Shown piece by piece: positions 42,997 through 51,335 of a DNA stretch of 64,000 nucleotides. The notes below the pieces were generated by a model. The model was not told the origin of the DNA and did not search any database. It worked only from the letters and a program-made list of their open reading frames with translations. This DNA comes from Microgenomates group bacterium GW2011_GWC1_46_15 (lineage in GTDB: Bacteria; Patescibacteria; Microgenomatia; UBA1400; UBA12028). The stretch is taken from contig LCLX01000001.1 in assembly GCA_001002285.1 (NCBI GenBank), positions 310,001-374,000 on the forward strand, given 5' to 3'. The translations under genes and the position numbers were made by a program. Numbering within the stretch: the first letter of the stretch is position 1; every line of letters begins with the position of its first letter.

Positions 42997-43099
42997 CTCC
43001 ATCTCTGGGGTATGCAGTGTGGGTGTATCGGGCTTTACACAAAACAGTGTAAGATGAGTAGTTGGATGTGGAAGCCTAATTAGGTCCTTTTCAGTTTAA

Positions 43100-43903
43100 C
43101 TATGAGTGAATTATTTCTTGTAACTTTTTATGAATACTGGGAGCTCCAGCGCAAATTGTAAAATTCTCTTGAAATCTTTGTAGTGGATTGGAATAATCAA
43201 TGGGTTTACCCCAAAAATCTGTTACTATTCCACCAGCTTCCTCAATAATGGATTGAATTGCAATATTATCCCAAATTTTTGTTGTTTGATTGAGAAATAC
43301 GCCATATTTTCCGTCAGCCACATGCGCCATATCATAAGCACTGTTTGTTGTGCGCAAATTGCGAATGTTCAAGATAATTTTTCCAAGTACTTGTGTTTCT
43401 TCGATTGTCTTTTGTGGATTTTCCTGATGTCCATCGATTCCGTAAGCAACAAGTACGGCAAGCGGATCAGTTTTTTCGGTAACATGAATGAGAACGCCAT
43501 TGCATGTGGTACCACTTCCTTTTTCTGCCATAAATAATTGATTGAAAGCGGGAAGAACAACTCCTCCTGCTATCGGAGTCGCATTGTCGAGTAAACCGAC
43601 CATGATGCCATATGTTGGAAGTCCTGCGGCAAAATTACTTGTTCCATCGATGGGATCTACCACCCAAGTGAAACGACTTTTGTGATCAATGACACCAACT
43701 TCTTCATCAATAATATTATAATCGGGAAAAACTTTTTGAATTTGCTGAATAATATATTTGCCGATAGCAAGGTCTGTCTCAGTCAAAACTTGATTATTAT
43801 CTCCTTGTTTTGTTGTCTCGGCGATTTTCCCAAAGTTATCATTGGCAATTCGGGAAGCCTCCGCGAGAGTTTGAGAAATAAAATCAAGATATTGTGTAGA
43901 CAT
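43100..43903 (-). CDS. Inositol monophosphatase-family phosphatase
   Basis: This 267-residue protein has the Mg-binding motifs of the family: NIIDEEVGVIDH, WVVDPIDGTSNFAAGLPTYG and a late acidic site KIWDNIAIQSIIEEAGGIVTD. The usual second-motif WDNAAA is WDNIAI here. Members dephosphorylate inositol phosphates, fructose bisphosphate, PAP or sugar phosphates; the substrate here is not resolved. A+T-rich like the neighbouring iminopeptidase gene on the same strand. Confidence 0.9.
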   Translation of the reverse strand: MSTQYLDFISQTLAEASRIANDNFGKIAETTKQGDNNQVLTETDLAIGKYIIQQIQKVFPDYNIIDEEVGVIDHKSRFTWVVDPIDGTSNFAAGLPTYGIMVGLLDNATPIAGGVVLPAFNQLFMAEKGSGTTCNGVLIHVTEKTDPLAVLVAYGIDGHQENPQKTIEETQVLGKIILNIRNLRTTNSAYDMAHVADGKYGVFLNQTTKIWDNIAIQSIIEEAGGIVTDFWGKPIDYSNPLQRFQENFTICAGAPSIHKKLQEIIHS

Positions 43904-43909
43904 AAATAG

Positions 43910-43915
43910 AGTATA
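43910..43915 (-). promoter_or_regulatory. -10 hexamer TATACT of the IMPase gene
   Basis: TATACT on the minus strand lies exactly 6 nt before ATG 43903. Confidence 0.55.
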
Positions 43916-44036
43916 TCACTGTACTTCTACATTTAGGAAAATTTAGAACGATTTGAATTTCCAGAGGAAAACAGTATAGATAGTAACTAGGTGTAGAGTG
44001 TGGAACATGGATAGTGTTTTTCAAAAAAAATTGCTG

Positions 44037-44056
44037 TATAATCTTCCGAAAAGGAG
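44037..44056 (+). promoter_or_regulatory. -10 box and ribosome-binding site of the gene at 44062
   Basis: TATAAT (44037-44042) is followed by AAGGAG (44051-44056) and ATG 44062. This gene therefore has a short leader with a real Shine-Dalgarno, unlike most unit starts here, and the signal decides for ATG 44062 over an upstream in-frame ATG. Confidence 0.6.
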
Positions 44057-44061
44057 ACTTT

Positions 44062-44433
44062 ATGCCATCAGAATTACAACCCAAACTTACAGTTGAATCT
44101 ATCTATACTATTCGCAACATCTTGATAGATAATGGAGCAGATAGAGTAGAGGTTCCTATAGCGACGATTTACAGAGAACTTTCTGCTATTACTTCTGAAA
44201 TGACAGCATTGCGAATGCTTCAAGAAGTGGCAGCTTTTGCGAAGGAAGTTGAAAGAGAAAAAGCACAAGGAGTCGCTCTTGGTTCGTCGGATTTACGAAT
44301 TGCGATAGATTCTATTTTTTACGAGCAAGGAAAAAGTGATCCTACACAATATGGACTTAAGACACAAATTGAGTTAAGGGCATGCGCAAAACTGATTTCA
44401 ATGCTCACTACGCATCCAAAAATCACTGAATAA
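44062..44433 (+). CDS. Hypothetical helical protein
   Basis: This is a 123-residue soluble protein without Trp, mainly helical: LTVESIYTIRNILIDNG, IATIYRELSAITSEMTALRMLQEVAAFAKEVEREKAQ, TQIELRACAKLISMLTT. No family was recognised. It has its own promoter and Shine-Dalgarno, and lies between the IMPase gene and the next glycosyltransferase unit. The A+T-rich base use resembles that of the iminopeptidase and IMPase genes rather than the glycan genes. Confidence 0.65.
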   Translation: MPSELQPKLTVESIYTIRNILIDNGADRVEVPIATIYRELSAITSEMTALRMLQEVAAFAKEVEREKAQGVALGSSDLRIAIDSIFYEQGKSDPTQYGLKTQIELRACAKLISMLTTHPKITE

Positions 44434-44468
44434 AATTCTTCAAGTTTCCCTTTCCCCCTCTTGATTGA

Positions 44469-44474
44469 TACAAT
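44469..44474 (+). promoter_or_regulatory. -10-like hexamer TACAAT of the GT2 gene at 44481
   Basis: TACAAT lies exactly 6 nt before ATG 44481. The AGGAG after it is too near the ATG to act as a normal Shine-Dalgarno. Confidence 0.5.
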
Positions 44475-44480
44475 AGGAGC

Positions 44481-45416
44481 ATGCCAGAGGTAGAGCGCGT
44501 TTCTGTTATCCTTTTGAACTATCATGCGTATCAAGACACCACCGAGTGTCTGCTTTCGATCAAAAAGGCGAGAAAACATGGTCTTGCGATCCAAACGATT
44601 GTGGTTGATGTGCGTAATAAGGAAGATGTTGAAGATCAAGACGCGCAGAAACTTTCAAAAAACTTCCCCGAAGTTACCGTTCTTCCAAGTGAAAATAAAG
44701 GATACACCGGGGGAAATAACGTAGGAATACAACATGCGCTTGAGCATACAAATCCTGACTATATTCTTCTGTTAAACAACGATACGCGTATTCATCCCAA
44801 TCTATTTGAAGAGTTGATAAAAACAGCGCATACGCATAAAAACCAAGGTTTTTTTGTCCCCAAGATCTACTTTGAAAAAGGGAAAGAGTTTCACTCTGGT
44901 GACTATACCGAAGAAGAACGCGGAAAAGTGTTGTGGTATGCCGGCGGATTTGTTGACTGGAAGAACATGTACGCCTGGCACCGTGGCGTTGATGAGGTAG
45001 ACCATGGGCAGTTTGATACGGAAGAAACAACGCAGTTTGCTACTGGGTGCTGCCTTTTGATTCCTGTGCAAACACTGCGCTCCGTAGGCCTCTTCAACAA
45101 AAAATACTTCTTATATCTGGAAGATTTGGAACTTTCACAGCGCCTACATAAAAAAGGTGGAAAGATTTGGTATGTTCCAACCGCGGTTGTTTGGCACAAA
45201 AACGCTGGGTCAACGGGCGGAAGCGGTTCTCAAACGCATGTATACTACTCCACAAGAAACAGGTTGCTCTTTGGGATGACATACGCACCACTCCGAGTTA
45301 AATTCGCGCTTCTTAAAGAGGCAATGGGAAAGCTTTTTCATGGAAAATCGGAGGAAAAAGAAGCAGTGCGTGATTTTTTGATCGGCAAGTTCGGAGCGCG
45401 GACACATACAATATAA
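44481..45416 (+). CDS. GT2 glycosyltransferase, rhamnosyltransferase-like
   Basis: This 311-residue enzyme has VSVILLNYHAYQDTTECLLSI, ENKGYTGGNNVGIQHAL, LLLNNDTRIHPNLFEEL (DXD-type), FATGCCLLIPVQTL and LYLEDLELSQRLHKKG, the pattern of WcaA/WbbL-type enzymes; many of these add rhamnose from dTDP-rhamnose, which the rml genes would supply. This is an inference. It heads an operon that continues to 57828 with almost no gaps. Confidence 0.9.
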   Translation: MPEVERVSVILLNYHAYQDTTECLLSIKKARKHGLAIQTIVVDVRNKEDVEDQDAQKLSKNFPEVTVLPSENKGYTGGNNVGIQHALEHTNPDYILLLNNDTRIHPNLFEELIKTAHTHKNQGFFVPKIYFEKGKEFHSGDYTEEERGKVLWYAGGFVDWKNMYAWHRGVDEVDHGQFDTEETTQFATGCCLLIPVQTLRSVGLFNKKYFLYLEDLELSQRLHKKGGKIWYVPTAVVWHKNAGSTGGSGSQTHVYYSTRNRLLFGMTYAPLRVKFALLKEAMGKLFHGKSEEKEAVRDFLIGKFGARTHTI

Positions 45417-45426
45417 AGGAGCATCT

Positions 45427-46242
45427 ATGCCAACAATTTCTGCTGTCATTATCGCAAAAAACGAAGAAAAAATGATTGCAAACTGCCTTGATACGCTCCA
45501 ATGGTGTGATGAATGCATCGTCATTGATAATGGCTCTACGGATAGCACTCCAATGCTGGCAGAACAAGCCGGCGCACACGTTATTGAACTCAAAAACGCT
45601 GGTTTTGCCGAAGCGCGCACAAAAGGGAAAGATGAAGCAAAAAGCGATTGGATTCTATATATTGACGCTGATGAACGCGTTACTCCAAAGTTAAAATCAG
45701 AAGTACAGAGAGTGATATCGTCTCCTGGATATCAGGCATACTCAGTGCCGCGGAACAACATTCACTATGGAAAATGGATGCAGTATGGAGGATGGGAAAA
45801 AGATCGCGTTGTCCGTCTTTTTCAAAAGAAGCACCTCAGCGCATGGGAAGGGAAAGTACATGAACACGCTATTGTTGATGGTGTGACTGGAGAACTCCGT
45901 GAGCCACTTGTGCACCTCACGCATCGGAACATGAAAGAGGGGCTTGAAAAGTCAATTGTATGGACGGACATCGAAGCGCATTTATTTCTCGCGGCGGGCC
46001 ATCCAAACATGACGACACTTCGATTAATAAAAGTGACACTGTGGGAGTTTTTCAGCAGAGTTTTCAAAAAGAAAGCATATAAAGACGGAACTGAGGGGAT
46101 GATTGAGGCGATGGTGCAGGCGATGAATCGTTTCTTGGTATATGAACGCGTGTGGGAGCTTCAACGGAAACCATCGTTGGATGAAACATATCAAAAGATA
46201 GAAAAGGAAATCGCATCGCTATGGCGCAAACAAAACGGATAG
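45427..46242 (+). CDS. GT2 glycosyltransferase, WaaE-like
   Basis: This 271-residue enzyme has ISAVIIAKNEEKMIANCLDTL, VIDNGSTDSTPMLAEQ, ARTKGKDEAKSDWILYIDADERVTP and GKWMQYGGWEKDRVVRLFQ. Same subfamily as 37654 and 54459. A clear AAGGAG lies before ATG 45427. The 3' end overlaps the GT4 gene by 22 bp. Confidence 0.9.
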   Translation: MPTISAVIIAKNEEKMIANCLDTLQWCDECIVIDNGSTDSTPMLAEQAGAHVIELKNAGFAEARTKGKDEAKSDWILYIDADERVTPKLKSEVQRVISSPGYQAYSVPRNNIHYGKWMQYGGWEKDRVVRLFQKKHLSAWEGKVHEHAIVDGVTGELREPLVHLTHRNMKEGLEKSIVWTDIEAHLFLAAGHPNMTTLRLIKVTLWEFFSRVFKKKAYKDGTEGMIEAMVQAMNRFLVYERVWELQRKPSLDETYQKIEKEIASLWRKQNG

Positions 46243-47324
46243 GACTGTACTCACCATACGTTCCCGAACACGCTGGAGGCGGGGAACGGTACTTTATGTC
46301 GGTTACCGAAATTCTTTCGGAGTCGCACGACGTTACGATGCTTCTCGCGCGCGGCGGAGACGAGCAAGCGGTGCGGGAAAAATATGAACAGGCGTTTCAT
46401 CTCGATCTTTCGCGCGTTCACTTTAAACAAACGGCGATTGGAACACGGGCCTCTTTCTTAACCAAGGTATTGGAAACCGCACAGTACGACGTGTTGTACT
46501 ATCTTACCGACGGAAGCCTCTTTTTTAGCCTGGCTAAACGCAATATCTTACATATCCAATTTCCGTTTGCGTTTGTGCAGTCAGGCCTCATAAACAGAGT
46601 AAAGTTGTGGAACTGGCATATCTGTAACACAAACTCCGCGTTCACAAAAAAAATTATTGAGCAGTGGTGGAAAATTTCGGTTCCTTTTGTCCACTATCCG
46701 TATGTTGATTCAGCGCTTTATGTGCCGGCAACAAAAGAACAGATTATTCTTTCTGTTGGTCGGTTTTTTTCCGGTGAAAAATCAGTCATGCACTGCAAGC
46801 GTCAAGATATCATGGTAAAGGTATTCCGCTCGATGGTTAATCATGGATTAAAAGGATGGAAACTTGTGCTGATTGGGAGCATTGACCCCGGTGAGGACAA
46901 CGCGGCATACGCGGCGCGTGTAGCAACGGCTGCAAAAGGATATCCCATCAAAATTTTGCACAATGCATCGTTCGATATGCTTAAACAATACTATGCCGTT
47001 TCATCGGTATACTGGCACGCGGCGGGTTTTAGCATTGATGAAGAAAAAGAGCCTACAAAAGTCGAACATTTTGGTATTTCTCCACTGGAAGCGATGTCTT
47101 CGGAAGCAGTACCCGTTGTTGTTGGAAAAGGCGGATTAAAAGAAATTGTTGAACATGGTGTTTCCGGTTTTCTTTGGCAGACCGAGGAAGAACTTACGCG
47201 CAATACCGCGCAGCTGATTGAGAATCACGATATGATGGAAACAATGGGACAGAAAGCCCGTGAACGCGCCAAGTTTTTTAGCAAAGAGCAGTTCCGTAAA
47301 ACACTTGAGGAAATGATAGGATGA
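46221..47324 (+). CDS. GT4 glycosyltransferase
   Basis: This 367-residue GT-B enzyme has the N-terminal GLYSPYVPEHAGGGERYF acceptor loop and a C-terminal donor domain with ILSVGRFFSGEKS, LVLIGSIDPGED, and the EX7E-type motif HFGISPLEAMSSEAVPVVVGKGGLKEIVEHGVSGFLW. It probably uses a nucleotide sugar at the inner face of the membrane. The 22-bp overlap with the previous gene and the ATGA overlap with the next support tight coupling. Confidence 0.92.
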   Translation: MAQTKRIGLYSPYVPEHAGGGERYFMSVTEILSESHDVTMLLARGGDEQAVREKYEQAFHLDLSRVHFKQTAIGTRASFLTKVLETAQYDVLYYLTDGSLFFSLAKRNILHIQFPFAFVQSGLINRVKLWNWHICNTNSAFTKKIIEQWWKISVPFVHYPYVDSALYVPATKEQIILSVGRFFSGEKSVMHCKRQDIMVKVFRSMVNHGLKGWKLVLIGSIDPGEDNAAYAARVATAAKGYPIKILHNASFDMLKQYYAVSSVYWHAAGFSIDEEKEPTKVEHFGISPLEAMSSEAVPVVVGKGGLKEIVEHGVSGFLWQTEEELTRNTAQLIENHDMMETMGQKARERAKFFSKEQFRKTLEEMIG

Positions 47325-48229
47325 ACGTTTCGTTTGTCATTCCGAACTACAACGGAAAACATCTTCTGCAAAAACACCTGCCCGCGGTGCTTGCTTCTGC
47401 CCGCGGTGGTGATGAAGTTATTGTGGTGGACGATGCCTCAACTGATGGCTCTGCAGAGTTTATAAAAGCAACTTTCCCGCAGGTACGCGTTCTCGTTCAG
47501 CAAAAAAATATGCGGTTTGCTGAAGCGTGCAACGCTGGAGTTCATGCGGCAAAACATCCGCTTGTTTTTCTTTTGAATACCGATGTTTCTCCAGAAAAAG
47601 ATGCGCTTTCATATCTCGTTCCTCATTTTGAGGATAAAAATGTATTTGCGGTTGGATGTTTGGAACTCGATGATACGGGAAAACAAAGCGGGAGAAGTTC
47701 CGGAAGTTTTCAACGCGGATTTTTGATTCATAAAAGAGCAGAAAATCAGAATGCGCCGCAAACGCTTTGGGCTGCGGGTGGAAGTATGATGGTAAAAAAA
47801 GAGCTGTGGGAATCACTCGGAGGGATGGATCATCTTTTCCGGCCGGCATACTATGAGGACATTGATTTGAGTTACCGCGCACAAAAACTTGGATACACCG
47901 TTGCTTTTGAGCCGCGCGCAAAAGTACACCATCACCATGAATCAACAAATCCATCGGCGTTAGGAAAAAACCAGATGCACATCTACGCATTTAAAAACTC
48001 TTTCTTATTTATCTGGAAAAACGTGACGGATACACAACTTCTTATTCAACATCTTCTTTGGTTGCCGTATCACTTTGTTATAACGGGATGGAGAAGTTCC
48101 GGATTTTTCGTTCTTGGATTTTTTATGGCACTGTTCCAACTACCCGAAGCGTTGCATAAACGGTGGTTGCTTCAAAAAAGATGGAAACGTACCGATAAAG
48201 AAGTTATAAACAGGGTAAACGCTATATGA
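47321..48229 (+). CDS. GT2 glycosyltransferase, rhamnosyltransferase-like
   Basis: This 302-residue enzyme has VSFVIPNYNGKHLLQKHL, VVDDASTDGS, NMRFAEACNAGVHAAKHPLVFLLNTDVSPEKD, WAAGGSMMVKKELW and YYEDIDLSYRAQKLG, the pattern of the gene at 44481. The C-terminal about 60 residues hold one or two hydrophobic segments and basic ends, so it may be held at the membrane. ATGA overlaps on both sides. Confidence 0.9.
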   Translation: MNVSFVIPNYNGKHLLQKHLPAVLASARGGDEVIVVDDASTDGSAEFIKATFPQVRVLVQQKNMRFAEACNAGVHAAKHPLVFLLNTDVSPEKDALSYLVPHFEDKNVFAVGCLELDDTGKQSGRSSGSFQRGFLIHKRAENQNAPQTLWAAGGSMMVKKELWESLGGMDHLFRPAYYEDIDLSYRAQKLGYTVAFEPRAKVHHHHESTNPSALGKNQMHIYAFKNSFLFIWKNVTDTQLLIQHLLWLPYHFVITGWRSSGFFVLGFFMALFQLPEALHKRWLLQKRWKRTDKEVINRVNAI

Positions 48230-49728
48230 ACCGCAGAGATATGATGATTTTTGTGTTGATTCTCATTCTTGCAGTGTTTTTGCGTTTTTTCCACTTAGGT
48301 AGTTTGCCAATTGGCCTCACTTGGGATGAGGCGGCGATCGGATACAGCGGATTTGGCATTATGTCGGTTCACCGCGATGAGTGGTTGAATAAAATGCCGA
48401 TCGTGTTCAAATCTTTTGGTGACTACAAGGCGGCGGTGGCAATATACGCTGATGCAATCACCACGTGGATGTTTGGTCTCGACACGTTTGGTATCCGCTT
48501 TCCGATGGCGGTAGCGGGTGTGATAACCACCGCAACTTCGTATTGGCTGGGATTATTTCTGTTTAAAGAGAAAAAATATGCGTTTCTCCTCATGGGACTT
48601 TTGGCTGTTTCTCCGCTGAATATTCATTACTCAAGAATGGCGTTTGAATCCGGCATTGCGGTCATGCTCGTAACGATTGGGTTTACATTGTTGTTCTATG
48701 CGCAAAAAAAGACAGCACTTTATTTCCCAGCTGCTTTTTCTCTCGTTCTTTCGCTCTACGCGTATCACAGCACAAAGATTGGTGTCCCGCTTTTTCTTTT
48801 TGTGTATGTTTTGGTATTTTGGAACATCATAAAGAAACAGATTGGTATTATTGGTTTAGCAGGTTTGTTCGGTGCAGTTTTACTCTTTCCTTTAGCAAAA
48901 GAAATGATGTACGGCAACGCTGCAGCGCGGTTTGCGATGACTTCGGTTATTTCTACGCCGGCGGAACTAAAACCTTTGCCGGAAGTAGTGAGTATTATTG
49001 GTGAAAACTATGCAAAACATTTTAATTTCTCCTTTTTACTACAAGGAAAAACGCCGATTTACCGGCACGGAAACAATGTGTTTGGAATTCTTTCGCTTGT
49101 TGAGTTTGTGTTGATGTGCGCGAGCATAATTTCATGTATGCAGAAAGAAACACGGAAAAAGTTTTGGTGGATCCCCATCTTCATTCTTGTAGCAATATTT
49201 CCGGCCGCAATAAGTGATGATGCTCCGCACAGCAATCGTGCGCACATTATTATTCCATGGATTCAAATGCTGGCGGTTATGGGATACATCTATGTTGAAA
49301 AATTCTTTCCCAAAAAAGCTTTTTTCTTTGGAGTTGTAACACTTCTTCTCATTCAAACAGCTTGGTACGCGCGGATTTACCAGCGCGTGTATACATATGA
49401 CAGCGCCCGTGATTTTCAATATGGATATAAAGAAGCAGTGTTGTACGCGAAGTCGCAGGAGGGCAAAGTAGACAAAGTATTGCTCACAAGCGCGTATGGT
49501 CAGCCGTATATTTATGTTCTGCTCTATAAAAAACTTACTCCAATTGAGTATCAGCAGGGGGCGCTCGCGAACTATGAAATACGTGATCTCAAATGGGACC
49601 AGGATAAAAATAGAAAAAATGCGTTGATTATTGGAACACCTTGGGAAATTCCAGCAAACGCAGACCATATTGTAAAAGAAATTCACTATCCCGACGGGGA
49701 AGTTGCATTTAGGATTGTCAAACAATGA
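48226..49728 (+). CDS. GT39-like membrane glycosyltransferase, paralog 1 of 4 in tandem
   Basis: This 500-residue protein has 11-12 membrane helices and a first loop GLTWDEAAIGYSGFGIMSVHRDEWL, then SFGDYKAAVAIYADAITTWMFGLDTFGIRFPMAVAG. The Asp-Glu pair is kept, but the later KLPGY segment of its relatives is KAAVA here. The outer C-terminal domain is short (DLKWDQDKNRKNALIIGTP). First of four consecutive relatives joined by ATGA overlaps. Confidence 0.88.
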   Translation: MNRRDMMIFVLILILAVFLRFFHLGSLPIGLTWDEAAIGYSGFGIMSVHRDEWLNKMPIVFKSFGDYKAAVAIYADAITTWMFGLDTFGIRFPMAVAGVITTATSYWLGLFLFKEKKYAFLLMGLLAVSPLNIHYSRMAFESGIAVMLVTIGFTLLFYAQKKTALYFPAAFSLVLSLYAYHSTKIGVPLFLFVYVLVFWNIIKKQIGIIGLAGLFGAVLLFPLAKEMMYGNAAARFAMTSVISTPAELKPLPEVVSIIGENYAKHFNFSFLLQGKTPIYRHGNNVFGILSLVEFVLMCASIISCMQKETRKKFWWIPIFILVAIFPAAISDDAPHSNRAHIIIPWIQMLAVMGYIYVEKFFPKKAFFFGVVTLLLIQTAWYARIYQRVYTYDSARDFQYGYKEAVLYAKSQEGKVDKVLLTSAYGQPYIYVLLYKKLTPIEYQQGALANYEIRDLKWDQDKNRKNALIIGTPWEIPANADHIVKEIHYPDGEVAFRIVKQ

Positions 49729-51335
49729 AGTACTGGAAACTCTTTTTGATATTCATTTTGCTTCTGGCAGCGTTTTTACGGCTATATAAGATAACTTCCA
49801 TTCCTCCTTCGTTGTATTGGGAAGAGACTGCGCTTGGATATGACGCGTACTCCATTATGCAAACTGGCAAAGATTATCATGGGAATATTCTGCCCATACT
49901 TGCCCTCTCATCATTTGGCGACTACAAACCCTCAGGATATTTTTACGCGATTGTTCCTTTTATGCGTGTGTTCGGTCTGAGTGAACTCGCCGTGCGCTTG
50001 CCTTCGGCGTTTGCGGGAATAGCAACGGTGTTTGTCGTGTATGCGATTGGTTCCGCGTTGTATAACAAGAAAATTGGTTTGTTTGCCGCGCTTTTTTATA
50101 CGATTCAACCGTGGAGCATTCAGCTTTCGCGTGTTGGGTTTGAAACAAACCTTGCGACGTTTTTATTGGCAATGGGAGTACTTTTGTCAATAAAAGCGGA
50201 GAAAAAAACATGGTTGTACGTGGTGTCAGCTTTATTTTTCGGATTATCGGCGTATACATATCACTCGGAACGCATTGTTGCCCCATTATTCGGCCTCGTC
50301 GTAGGTGTACGTTTTCTTTTTTCATATCTACGTAGTCCAAAAAAGGGAAAACCATCACTTGGTTGGGCAGTTGCAACGCTTTTCATTGGTATCGCAATGC
50401 TTTTTCCGATCCTTAGCAACTTGAAAAATCCAATCATTGCTCACCGCGCGGAAGAAACGAGTATTTTCTCTGACCCAACTCCCGTACTTGAGAGCAACGC
50501 TTTGCGTGCTGAGGATGGAAATACTGTAGTGAGCAGAGTTCTCCATCACCGGTATGTTTTATTTGGCGGGTTGATGCTCCAGCAGTATGTAAAAAACTTT
50601 TCCCCAACATTTCTTTTTCTTACAGGAGATGAAAACAATAGACATGGAACGCACGAGTTTGGTTTGTTGTACCATGTGGAATTTTTTCTCGTTGCCGCCG
50701 GGTTATATATAGTATGCGTGCGAAGAACGTTCCGTCATATGCTACCAGTGATGTGGGTAGCATTTTCCGCGCTTCCAGTTGCGCTTACTGTAACTTCACC
50801 GCATACGCTTCGATTTGCTTCTGCCGCGCCGGCGTTTGCGTTACTTTCCGCGCTTGGAATAGTTTTTCTTTCAGAAGTTTTTGGGAAAATATGGCGCAAA
50901 AAACTTATCTTAGGTATTCTGGCGATCCTTTGTATTGAATCTGTCGTGTATCTGCACTTCTACTTCACCCACTATCCTGTTTTATCCGCCACAGATTGGC
51001 AGTATGGATATAAAGATCTTTTTTCATCACTCGAACAACTAAAAAAACCAAATCAGAAGGTTTTTGTCACGCGTGAGCAAGGAAGACCGTCAATCTACTA
51101 CATGTTTTATACCAAACAGGATCCGCGGTATGTTCAATCGCAGGATGCGGTTGTAAAAAAAGATCAACAAGAATTTCTGGAACTCGGTCGATATGTATTT
51201 GTAGATAATATTCCTCCAGAAAAAGGAACACTCGTCGCGTCCTCACCTTCAAAAATGCCGAAAAACGTACAACCAATACAAACGATTTTAAATCCTGATG
51301 GATCAGTGAGCTGGGTGATTTGGGAGCAACAATGA
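49725..51335 (+). CDS. GT39-like membrane glycosyltransferase, paralog 2 of 4, Glu-Glu in active loop
   Basis: This 536-residue protein has the same plan: SLYWEETALGYDAYSIMQTGKDYHG, then SFGDYKPSGYFYAIVPFMRVFGLSELAVRLPSAFAG. The first residue of the catalytic Asp-Glu pair is Glu, which is uncommon and may change donor use or activity. It has about 12 helices and a C-terminal soluble tail of about 110 residues. ATGA overlaps on both sides. Confidence 0.88.
   Translation: MKYWKLFLIFILLLAAFLRLYKITSIPPSLYWEETALGYDAYSIMQTGKDYHGNILPILALSSFGDYKPSGYFYAIVPFMRVFGLSELAVRLPSAFAGIATVFVVYAIGSALYNKKIGLFAALFYTIQPWSIQLSRVGFETNLATFLLAMGVLLSIKAEKKTWLYVVSALFFGLSAYTYHSERIVAPLFGLVVGVRFLFSYLRSPKKGKPSLGWAVATLFIGIAMLFPILSNLKNPIIAHRAEETSIFSDPTPVLESNALRAEDGNTVVSRVLHHRYVLFGGLMLQQYVKNFSPTFLFLTGDENNRHGTHEFGLLYHVEFFLVAAGLYIVCVRRTFRHMLPVMWVAFSALPVALTVTSPHTLRFASAAPAFALLSALGIVFLSEVFGKIWRKKLILGILAILCIESVVYLHFYFTHYPVLSATDWQYGYKDLFSSLEQLKKPNQKVFVTREQGRPSIYYMFYTKQDPRYVQSQDAVVKKDQQEFLELGRYVFVDNIPPEKGTLVASSPSKMPKNVQPIQTILNPDGSVSWVIWEQQ

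Noticed and set aside
43034..43053. Inverted repeat TTACAC/GTGTAA after the iminopeptidase promoter region
   Set aside because: Stem of only 6-7 bp without a T-run; too weak for a terminator or operator call.
43075..43084. Palindrome CCTAATTAGG
   Set aside because: Single 10-bp palindrome with no partner copy and no link to a promoter; can arise by chance.
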